10,699 nucleotides of DNA, taken from positions 1 to 10,699 of the forward strand of contig UQWE01000035.1 in the NCBI GenBank assembly GCA_900544655.1, written 5' to 3'. The position numbers were made by a program, and so were the translations under genes. Below, in pieces: positions 1 through 7,235 of the stretch. Source of the stretch: an uncultured Coriobacteriaceae bacterium (GTDB lineage Bacteria; Actinomycetota; Coriobacteriia; Coriobacteriales; Atopobiaceae). The stretch's first letter is position 1. The number at the start of each line of letters is the position of its first letter. A model generated the notes under the pieces. The model made no database searches. It worked only from the letters and a program-made list of their open reading frames with translations, and was not told where the DNA came from.

Positions 1-1
1 T

Positions 2-829
2 AGGGGCTCCCGCTTTGCGGACGCAACCCGCGCGACTGCCTCTTCCCATCAGTTCGCCCACCTCGGGGGCACTACGGACCTTGGCGTTGCCGCCGGCCAG
101 GTTCCCGTTACTGCGTCTGATGACGGGGCTGGCTCCTATTCGGGCGACGACGCGCCTCGTCCCATTAACGTCGACCCCGTGGCAACGGGTTCCTTTAATA
201 CGATTCGTCGCGGTCAGGGTGCCGTTATCTCTACGCGCGAGACCGCAGGTCGTGCTGCCGCTGCCGCTCGCAGGTCTCTTCCCAAGGAAGCGCGTCGCGG
301 TCAGGGCACGCGCCAGCGCCCGGCAAAGGCCCCGCTTCCGGTTCTCGTTGGCATTGGCGTCGCCGCGCTCGTAGTGGTCGTACTTCTTGTCGTGCTTGTC
401 ACGTCGCTCCTGGGTGGCTCCTCCGAGCAGGCTCCTGGTGCTTCCCCGACCGCTCCCGCCGAGACGGTCGTCTCTGCGCAGGAGGGCATCCAGCTTGGGA
501 GTTACACCTATTCCACGAGCCAAGGTGATCAGGGCTGGGAGCTTGTCCGCCGCTCGAGTAGTGGGGAGACTGCGGTGGTAGCGGCGCTTTCGGGCACCCC
601 CGTCTCCGTCTGCCTACACCAGGGCACGCTCTATATTCCGGAGAACCTGCCCGACGGTACGTGGGACATCATCTGCTATCTTCCCGCTGATGGCTCGACC
701 GCTTCCCAGCTGCTTGGCGACGACGGCCAGCCCGTCGTTGGCTCGGGTACGGTGACAAGTGCCGTGGTTCAGGGTGGGTCGCTTGCGCTTTCCGGCGATG
801 GGGTCTCGCAGTCCGTGTCTCTTGACTAG
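2..829 (+). CDS. Single-pass membrane-anchored protein of unknown function (5' end missing)
   Basis: The frame is open from the first bases to the TAG at 827-829, giving 275 visible residues. A GTG at 179 could be read as a start, but no Shine-Dalgarno sequence precedes it and the upstream codons look coding, so I treat the gene as truncated by the window edge. Visible order: a polar linker rich in Gly/Ala/Ser/Asp; a basic Arg/Ala/Gln-rich stretch with two RRGQG motifs; one hydrophobic segment at about residues 112-137 (PVLVGIGVAALVVVV and on); a Ser/Pro/Ala-rich spacer; then a domain of about 110 residues rich in beta-prone residues (GSYTYS, GTLYIPENLP). The basic side before the helix suggests a cytoplasmic N-terminus and an outside C-terminus. 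Two cysteines (about 204 and 225) in the outer domain could form a disulfide. The outer domain faintly resembles a single beta-propeller blade, but I assign no family. The next gene is a tRNA with its own promoter. Confidence 0.7.
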   Translation, partial: RGSRFADATRATASSHQFAHLGGTTDLGVAAGQVPVTASDDGAGSYSGDDAPRPINVDPVATGSFNTIRRGQGAVISTRETAGRAAAAARRSLPKEARRGQGTRQRPAKAPLPVLVGIGVAALVVVVLLVVLVTSLLGGSSEQAPGASPTAPAETVVSAQEGIQLGSYTYSTSQGDQGWELVRRSSSGETAVVAALSGTPVSVCLHQGTLYIPENLPDGTWDIICYLPADGSTASQLLGDDGQPVVGSGTVTSAVVQGGSLALSGDGVSQSVSLD

Positions 830-880
830 AGGAAGCGAGCAATATCCCTGGTAGATGGCTTGCACCAAGGCACGTTGTCT

Positions 881-901
881 CTTTGTCAAAAAATGGCAAA
901 G
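881..901 (+). terminator. Weak stem-loop after the first gene
   Basis: CTTTGTC (881-887) can pair with GGCAAAG (895-901) with one G-U pair around an A-rich 7-base loop. It is followed by AAATTT rather than a clean T run. It lies 50 bases after the stop of the membrane-protein gene and may end its transcript, but the structure is weak and could be chance. Confidence 0.2.
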
Positions 902-918
902 AAATTTGAAAAAGCTAC

Positions 919-948
919 TAGACAGGGTTAGAGAGTTTCTTGTACGAT
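919..948 (+). promoter_or_regulatory. Promoter of the tRNA-Asp gene
   Basis: TAGACA (919-924, five of six matches to TTGACA) and TACGAT (943-948, TAnnnT type) are separated by 18 bases. Transcription would begin near 955, about 12 bases before the mature tRNA 5' end, which fits a short leader removed by RNase P. An A/T-rich tract at about 888-917 precedes the -35 and could act as an UP element. Confidence 0.55.
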
Positions 949-966
949 AGCTCTCGCACCTGACAC

Positions 967-1043
<77 letters not shown>

Positions 1044-1054
1044 TTGGATGTTCG

Positions 1055-1090
1055 AAGGGTCCTGGTTCACGCCAGGGCCCTTTTTGTTTT
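1055..1090 (+). terminator. Rho-independent terminator of tRNA-Asp
   Basis: GGGTCCTGG (1057-1065) pairs with CCAGGGCCC (1072-1080), with one G-U pair, around a 6-base loop. Two As before it can pair with the first Ts. The T tract TTTTTGTTTT (1081-1090) follows directly. It begins 12 bases after the tRNA CCA end. Confidence 0.9.
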
Positions 1091-1111
1091 GGCGAACGGG
1101 CCTTCTTGCGT

Positions 1112-1221
1112 GGCGAATCTATCAGGCCGCGTGCCTCTTTGCCGGGCTGCGCGTCTCTTTCTTGGGCGAGTGGTCCTCCTCGTGTGGTGAGTCGCTCGAA
1201 CCGCGCGTCTCTTTGCCCGGA
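1112..1221 (+). repeat. Imperfect peptide-like direct repeats in an intergenic stretch
   Basis: The 1091-1404 interval has no convincing gene. Two 36-base copies, 1112-1147 and 1186-1221, match at 25 of 36 positions. Read as codons they give GESIRPRASLPG and GESLEPRVSLPG, and 7 of the 11 differences fall on third codon positions. The copies are 74 bases apart and so lie in different frames. A shorter related unit (RVSFLG, from about 1150) sits between them. No start codon with a ribosome site serves either frame. This may be decayed coding DNA or a small repeat family. Confidence 0.4.
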
Positions 1222-1309
1222 CGATCCCGTGCTATTCCGTCTCTGTCGCCGGGGGTTGGGCTGCCTGCTAAATCCGGGCGTTCCCTTGAGGGCGAGGCCG
1301 CTCCTGTAG

Positions 1310-1338
1310 TTGCGGCGCCATTACCAAGAGCCTACAAA
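1310..1338 (+). promoter_or_regulatory. Candidate promoter of the phosphatase-rrf2-glycosylase operon
   Basis: TTGCGG (1310-1315) and TACAAA (1333-1338) are 17 bases apart, with four of six consensus matches each. Predicted transcription start is near 1344, at the edge of a 16-bp palindrome. A second possible -10 (TAATAT, 1364-1369) has no matching -35. Confidence 0.3.
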
Positions 1339-1343
1339 ACGCC

Positions 1344-1359
1344 ATGCGACTGGTCGCAT
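1344..1359 (+). promoter_or_regulatory. 16-bp palindrome, candidate operator
   Basis: ATGCGAC-TG-GTCGCAT is a perfect inverted repeat with 7-base arms and a 2-base centre. The loop is too short for a good RNA hairpin, so a dimeric DNA-binding protein is the likelier reader. It lies 45 bases before the start of an operon that encodes an Rrf2-family dimeric repressor, so autoregulation is a reasonable guess. The half-site GTCGCA recurs at 1376-1381. Confidence 0.45.
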
Positions 1360-1404
1360 TTGCTAATATTGTCACGTCGCACTCACATTTCACGGGGGTG
1401 ATTA

Positions 1405-2097
1405 ATGGTGACTGCGCCGACGCAAACAATGGTTCCAGCTCGCCTCGCCGTCTTCGACTATGATGGGACGATCCTGAGCGGTCAGTCGGGCTCTCTCTTT
1501 TCGCGCTATCTGCTTTCGAACGGGCTTGTGACGAAACGCACCGCGTTGCGCCTGTTCTGGTGGGGAGTGCGCTATAAGCTTCATCTGCCATTCCGTCAGG
1601 ATGAGGCTCGCGAGCTGATCTTCCGCGACCTCGGGGCCCATGGCTACGATTATGCCACGCAGGTCATGCGGGATTTCTCGTATGAGGTTCTCGAGCCGCG
1701 CGAGCGGGCTGCCGCCAAGGCGGAGATCCGCCGTCGCGCCAATGAGGGCTGCACCACCGTGCTCGTCTCCGCGACGTTCTTCGAAATCGCCCGTCTTGCG
1801 GCGGAACGCCTGGGTATTGACGGCGTTGCCGCCACGCGCATGGAGCGCGACGCCAATGGCGCTTATACCGGCAAGGTTGATGGCGAGGTCGTCGCCGGCG
1901 AGGGGAAGGTCCGGGCCGTTGTCGCTTGGGCCGAGGAGCGCTTCGGCCATGACTGGTCAATCGTCTATGCCTATGGCGACCACTTCACTGACGAGCCTCT
2001 GCTTGAGCGGGCGGACACGCCTTACGCGGTCTGCCCGGGAACCACGCTCTCGCGTATCGCGAAGAAGCGTGGCTGGCAGAGCCTGAACTGGAGGTAG
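1405..2097 (+). CDS. HAD-superfamily subfamily IB phosphatase (SerB-like)
   Basis: A 230-residue cytoplasmic phosphatase of the HAD-IB group, to which phosphoserine phosphatase belongs. All four HAD motifs are visible: motif I FDYDGT with nucleophile D18 and acid/base D20; motif II LVSAT with S122; motif III K168 in GEGK; motif IV YGDHFTDE with metal-binding D192 and D196. The helical cap lies between motifs I and II (about 25-110) and contains an aromatic stretch (RLFWWGVRYK). The ATG at 1405 is preceded by GGGGGTG about 5 bases upstream; GTG at 1408 is a less likely alternative. The stop TAG lies just before the TTG start of rrf2, so the two are translationally linked. The substrate cannot be read from the sequence: phosphoserine, another small phosphomonoester or a lipid phosphate are all possible. 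Length is normal for the family. Confidence 0.85.
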   Translation: MVTAPTQTMVPARLAVFDYDGTILSGQSGSLFSRYLLSNGLVTKRTALRLFWWGVRYKLHLPFRQDEARELIFRDLGAHGYDYATQVMRDFSYEVLEPRERAAAKAEIRRRANEGCTTVLVSATFFEIARLAAERLGIDGVAATRMERDANGAYTGKVDGEVVAGEGKVRAVVAWAEERFGHDWSIVYAYGDHFTDEPLLERADTPYAVCPGTTLSRIAKKRGWQSLNWR

Positions 2098-2102
2098 CCT
2101 TG
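2090..2102 (+). promoter_or_regulatory. Ribosome binding site fixing a TTG start for the Rrf2 gene
   Basis: GGAGG (2090-2094) lies inside the last codons of the phosphatase gene and is 5 bases from TTG (2100-2102). The protein read from this TTG begins MDISRKTDYALRML, the standard start of Rrf2 proteins, so a non-ATG start is well supported. Confidence 0.75.
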
Positions 2103-2570
2103 GATATCTCGAGAAAGACGGATTACGCCCTGCGTATGCTCGCCGAGCTCGTCCGCGAGCCTTCCGGGGTCGTTTCCGTTCGTTCCGCGGCAGAGCAGAA
2201 CAACGTGCCTTACTCCTTCGCGCGCTCGATTCAACGCGACCTCGTTCAGGCCGGCGTCATAGAGAGCATCCGCGGTTCTCGCGGCGGCATGCTTCTCGTC
2301 GCTGACCCGGCGAACGTCACCCTGCTCGATGTCGTTGAGGCCGTGCAGGGCCCGCTTGCGATTTCCGGTTGTGCTGTGGCCGGTCCGGATGGGGGAGAGT
2401 GCCCCCGCGCCATCGCCTGCGGATACAATCCCATTTGGAGGGGTGCTCAGGAACTGCTCGATAGCTATCTTTCCTCGGTGACGCTTGCCGAAGCGGTTTC
2501 CGGTCGCGCACGTCCCGTCGTGGACGCCCGCTTCACCCATCCTGGCGAGTCCGGGGTGGCGCATCGATGA
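2100..2570 (+). CDS. Rrf2-family transcriptional regulator, probable Fe-S sensor
   Basis: A 156-residue dimeric winged-helix regulator of the IscR/NsrR/RirA/CymR family. The N-terminus ISRKTDYALRMLAEL is typical of the family. The recognition region is at about 25-55 (RSAAEQNNVPYSFARSIQRD), followed by the wing IRGSRGGMLL (57-66). Three cysteines, C91, C101 and C107 (spacing 9 and 5), followed by a tryptophan, match the region that binds an Fe-S cluster in sensor members; IscR has closer spacing at its first pair. The protein could therefore sense iron-sulfur status, oxygen or nitric oxide; which one cannot be told. It begins with TTG one codon after the phosphatase stop and its TGA overlaps the next ATG (ATGA, 2567-2570). 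The palindrome at 1344-1359 is a candidate autoregulatory site. The C-terminal ~20 residues (ARPVVDARFTHPGE) are an extra tail. Confidence 0.9.
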   Translation: MDISRKTDYALRMLAELVREPSGVVSVRSAAEQNNVPYSFARSIQRDLVQAGVIESIRGSRGGMLLVADPANVTLLDVVEAVQGPLAISGCAVAGPDGGECPRAIACGYNPIWRGAQELLDSYLSSVTLAEAVSGRARPVVDARFTHPGESGVAHR

Positions 2571-3445
2571 GCGAGGGTATCGAGGCCTTTCGCGAGCGCG
2601 TCTATCTTGCGGGTCGCGAGCTGTATCGCGACCTACTCTGGCGCCGCACACGCGACCCCTATGCGATTTGGGTCTCCGAGGCGATGCTCCAGCAGACGCA
2701 GGTCTCTCGCGTTGACGGGAGATGGCAGTCCTGGCTCGACCGATTCCCCTCGGTCGATGCCCTTGCCGCCGCTACCTCGGCAGACGTGCTTGCCGAGTGG
2801 CAGGGTCTGGGCTATAACCGTCGTGCCCTCGCACTCTGGCGCGCCGCGCAGGAGATTTGCGAGCACCACTCGGGCGTTATGCCCCAGGATGAGGTCGCCC
2901 TCAAGGCGCTTCCGGGGATTGGTCCCGCGACGGCTGCCGGCATTCGCGCCTTCGCATTCGACTTGTCCGGCGTCTACCTTGAGACAAACGTGCGCGCGGT
3001 CTTTCTCCACGAGCTCTTTCCCGGCGCCGAGGGCGTGCCGGATTCTGCCCTTCGGCCGCTTGTGGCCGCGGCGTGCCCCGACGGCTCGCTGGCGATCGCC
3101 GGTGCTGACGCACCGTGCTCGCCGCGTACCTGGTATTACGCGTTGCTTGACTATGGTGCGCACCTCAAGCGAACCTTACCCAACCCATCCCGACGCTCCC
3201 GCGAGAACGTGAGGCAGTCGCGTTTTGAGGGGTCACATCGCCAGAAGCGCGCTGTCCTCGTGAGGTTGTTGCTTGCTGCGGGCATTGAGGGGGTCTCTGT
3301 CGCCGACGCCGCTCTCGAACTCACGGAATTCGAGGCCAAGGCGGGGCGTGCCGCCGTTACTGAGGCTGCCGCCTCCGGCATTCTCGAGGAGCTTGCCGCC
3401 GAGGGCTTCTGCCGTGAGGTGGCTTCAGGGCGTTGGGTCGTTTAG
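2567..3445 (+). CDS. MutY-like HhH-GPD DNA glycosylase lacking the Fe-S cluster
   Basis: A 292-residue base-excision repair protein of the HhH-GPD superfamily. The N-terminal part follows MutY closely: DPYAIWVSEAMLQQTQV with catalytic-position E38, WQGLGYNRRA (78-87), and the helix-hairpin-helix LPGIGPATAAGI (115-126). Two family hallmarks are changed. Where MutY has the catalytic Asp (L-D-G-N-V) this protein has Glu139 in LETNVRAVFLHE. The four-cysteine 4Fe-4S loop after the GPD domain is absent: C98, C170, C184 and C282 do not have the spacing, and the segment reads LPNPSRRSRENVRQSRFEGS (204-223). In place of the NUDIX-like MutY C-terminal domain there is a short winged-helix-like end (about 225-292). 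From memory, cluster-less homologues with ETN and a basic NPSR...QS.FEG segment exist in other bacteria and archaea, so this is probably a functional clade, not a decayed mutY. The start ATG overlaps the rrf2 stop. Adenine opposite 8-oxoguanine is the likely but unproven substrate. Confidence 0.8.
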   Translation: MSEGIEAFRERVYLAGRELYRDLLWRRTRDPYAIWVSEAMLQQTQVSRVDGRWQSWLDRFPSVDALAAATSADVLAEWQGLGYNRRALALWRAAQEICEHHSGVMPQDEVALKALPGIGPATAAGIRAFAFDLSGVYLETNVRAVFLHELFPGAEGVPDSALRPLVAAACPDGSLAIAGADAPCSPRTWYYALLDYGAHLKRTLPNPSRRSRENVRQSRFEGSHRQKRAVLVRLLLAAGIEGVSVADAALELTEFEAKAGRAAVTEAAASGILEELAAEGFCREVASGRWVV

Positions 3446-3544
3446 CTGCGATCTTGCCGTCGCAAACGGGGATCTTATCGCTTGTGGTGCGTCTCTGTGC
3501 CGCACTGCCCCGGTGGTGTGCGGGCGTTTGCGATTCCGCATGCG

Positions 3545-3579
3545 AGCGCCAGCCGCCTGCGTGCCAGCCGGCTGGCGCT
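3545..3579 (+). other. Perfect 11-bp stem-loop between the glycosylase and rubrerythrin genes
   Basis: AGCGCCAGCCG (3545-3555) pairs perfectly with CGGCTGGCGCT (3569-3579) across a 13-base loop. No T run follows on either strand, so it is not a classical terminator. It lies 100 bases after the glycosylase stop. It could stall transcription, protect an mRNA 3' end or be a protein site. The rest of the gap (3446-3706) shows no gene, and I cannot pick a confident rubrerythrin promoter in it; TTGATT at 3602-3607 has no good -10 partner. Confidence 0.5.
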
Positions 3580-3706
3580 TCCGCGCAATGCACATGACGT
3601 GTTGATTGTTCGGCCGTGCGTATTGCTCCCCCGCCTGGGGTAGAAGAGCTATGGTTCGATTGGGGCGTCGCCTGGGATTGCGGCGCGCAAGAGAGAGGAA
3701 GTCGCC

Positions 3707-4252
3707 ATGGCTACCAACTTTGCCGATTCGAAGACCAAGAAGAACCTCGAGGCCGCTTTTGCTGGCGAGTCTCAGGCGTCGATGAAGTACGGCTACTATG
3801 CCAAGGCCGCCAAGAAGGAGGGCTACGTCCAGATCGGTCAGATCTTCTCCGAGACGGCCGGCAACGAGGCCGAGCATGCCAAGCTTTGGTTCAAGTACCT
3901 GCACGATGGCGATGTGCCCGACACGCTCACTAACCTGAAGGATGCCGCCGAGGGCGAGAACGGCGAGTGGACGAGTATGTATCCCGAGTTTGCGAAGGTC
4001 GCTCGCGAGGAGGGCTTCGACGAGATTGCCGATCGCTTCGAAAGCGTCGCTGGTATCGAGCGCACGCATGAGGAGCGCTATCGCAAACTCGCCGACCGCG
4101 TCGAGAGCGGCGAGGTGTTCAAGCGCAAGGGCGTTAAGGTCTGGAAGTGCTCCAACTGCGGTTATCTGTATGAAGGTGACGCCGCGCCCAAGGTCTGCCC
4201 GGTTTGCAAGCATCCACAGGCTTACTTCGAGGAGCAGGCGACCAACTACTAG
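3707..4252 (+). CDS. rbr: Rubrerythrin
   Basis: A 181-residue non-heme iron peroxidase of anaerobes that reduces hydrogen peroxide to water with electrons from NAD(P)H via rubredoxin-type carriers, in the cytoplasm. Domain one is a four-helix ferritin-like bundle (about 1-135) with a diiron site. By alignment from memory to Desulfovibrio rubrerythrin the ligands are E21 (AGESQA), E54 and H57 (NEAEH), E84 and E87 (EGENGE), and E118 and H121 (IERTH). Domain two is a C-terminal rubredoxin-like FeS4 site, C148-x2-C151 (CSNCGYLYEG) and C164-x2-C167 (CPVCKHP). All metal ligands are present and the length is normal. An AGAGAGGAAG ribosome site lies about 8 bases before the ATG. It appears monocistronic: a 261-base gap precedes it and a terminator follows at 4402-4432. 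The preceding Rrf2/MutY-like operon fits an oxidative-stress setting, but no shared operator was found. Confidence 0.97.
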   Translation: MATNFADSKTKKNLEAAFAGESQASMKYGYYAKAAKKEGYVQIGQIFSETAGNEAEHAKLWFKYLHDGDVPDTLTNLKDAAEGENGEWTSMYPEFAKVAREEGFDEIADRFESVAGIERTHEERYRKLADRVESGEVFKRKGVKVWKCSNCGYLYEGDAAPKVCPVCKHPQAYFEEQATNY

Positions 4253-4401
4253 GCGCGCGACCAAGGTCAAGAAAAATGCGAGCGGCCCGAGCGGTGTCAC
4301 GAAAACATGCGAGTGAAATCGAGGCGTGGCCGGCATATCCGCTCGCGATTAACAAAGAAACGCGCGCAAAGTCGGGATTCGCATAACTCGATCGCACAGA
4401 A
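4253..4401 (+). other. Long 3' untranslated stretch after rubrerythrin
   Basis: About 150 bases separate the rubrerythrin stop from the next terminator with no credible gene. A short direct repeat occurs: GAAAAATGCGAG (4271-4282) and GAAAACATGCGAG (4301-4313), 30 bases apart. The stretch is richer in A than its surroundings. It may be a 3' UTR or hold a small RNA that uses the terminator at 4402-4432, but no promoter with correct spacing was found. Confidence 0.3.
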
Positions 4402-4432
4402 GAGCGCCCTAATTGGGGCGCTCCTCTTTTTT
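4402..4432 (+). terminator. Rho-independent terminator
   Basis: GAGCGCCC (4402-4409) pairs perfectly with GGGCGCTC (4416-4423) around TAATTG. The tail CTC plus six Ts (4427-4432) follows. It reads on the + strand only. It presumably ends the rubrerythrin transcript, 150 bases after the stop, and isolates it from the glycogen genes. Confidence 0.85.
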
Positions 4433-4435
4433 ATG

Positions 4436-4561
4436 CGCCAAGTAGGGGGCTAATCGGCTTCCTGCCGAGTAGACGCCTTTTTTGTCCCACAAAAGCCGAG
4501 GTCGCTGAGAGCTCCTGAGTGGGTCTACTCGAGCCCGGGCGATTTAGCCCCCTACTTAGCG
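4436..4561 (+). repeat. Nested palindromic intergenic element (structured RNA or MITE-like unit)
   Basis: The ends are a perfect 14-base inverted repeat: AAGTAGGGGGCTAA (4440-4453) and TTAGCCCCCTACTT (4544-4557). Beyond one mismatch it extends by CGC (4436-4438) with GCG (4559-4561), and inward by TCG with CGA after one bulged base. Nested inside is a perfect 9-base pair, CGAGTAGAC (4466-4474) with GTCTACTCG (4523-4531), and inside that a small hairpin TTTTGT-CCC-ACAAAA (4480-4494). TTTTT at 4564-4568 follows the outer stem by two bases, so the unit might also act as a long-stem terminator on the + strand. No open reading frame fits. I see no clear target-site duplication and match it to no RNA family by eye. 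Confidence 0.7.
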
Positions 4562-4635
4562 ACTTTTTCGCGTCGCGGCCTTTTCGAGAGTGTCCGCGTC
4601 TCTCTTCCGAAAGCAGGAGTAATTTGTTTAGGTCT

Positions 4636-4664
4636 AAAACAAAGCAAAACTAATTTCATATAAC
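4636..4664 (+). promoter_or_regulatory. Candidate promoter of the glycogen genes
   Basis: TATAAC (4659-4664) matches the -10 consensus at five of six positions and sits in the most A/T-rich tract of the window (about 4620-4664). The hexamer 17 bases upstream, AAAACA (4636-4641), keeps only the ACA half of the -35, so the promoter would be weak or activator-dependent. Predicted start is near 4671, leaving a leader of about 250 bases. Confidence 0.4.
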
Positions 4665-4670
4665 GGCAGT

Positions 4671-4922
4671 TCGCAGGCCTGCTTTGTGCTACGCCTTAAA
4701 AATGTGCACGAAATGTGAACCGCCCATCATTGAACCACGCCCGCTTACCGAAGCGTTTCATTCGCCGGCGCTCCTAGGGATGCGGGCGGGCATAAAGTGG
4801 AGGTGTCCCATCGAACCCGTGGCCATACGTTCGCGAATCAACCGGTTTTGCTCCGGGGTCGCACTTGCGATATCTCCTGGCTTCGCTGGCGCGTGGGAGA
4901 GGGCTGAAGAAGGGGGATTCGA
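4671..4922 (+). other. Long leader upstream of glgB
   Basis: About 250 bases with no convincing gene. Short palindromes are visible: TTCGCGAA (near 4830), AACCGGTT (near 4840) and TCGCA-CT-TGCGA (about 4859-4870). No strong hairpin plus T run was found that would make a clear attenuator. A Shine-Dalgarno AGGGGG (4911-4916) precedes the glgB ATG at 4923. The length leaves room for post-transcriptional control, but none is shown. Confidence 0.3.
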
Positions 4923-7145
<2,223 letters not shown>

Positions 7146-7235
7146 ACGCCTGCTAATGAGCGTCAGTCGAGGCCAAGCCGGGTTGGCGGGCGCCCAACAG
7201 CACCAAAGAAGAGTCAGATCGCTAGGAGCACGTAC

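Noticed and set aside
179..829. GTG at 179 as the start of the first gene
   Set aside because: No ribosome site upstream, and the same frame is open and codon-biased back to base 2, so the gene more likely begins outside the window.
1048..1401. A 117-codon + strand frame after the tRNA
   Set aside because: It starts inside the tRNA terminator, has no ribosome binding site, is Trp/Arg/Ser-rich without family features and runs through the next operon's promoter.
3425..4336. A 303-codon - strand frame covering rubrerythrin
   Set aside because: Antisense to a complete rubrerythrin with all metal ligands; its leucine/alanine-rich product is a frame shadow.
4436..4561. Reading the palindromic element as a T-box or other known riboswitch
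   Set aside because: No T-box core sequence, no specifier loop and no known riboswitch core could be seen, and it lies upstream of the predicted promoter for glgB.
1128..4603. The 8-mer GCGTCTCT occurring in several intergenic places (near 1151, 1206, 3489, 4596)
   Set aside because: Short and pyrimidine-rich, with no consistent position relative to genes; two copies belong to the 1112-1221 repeats already reported.
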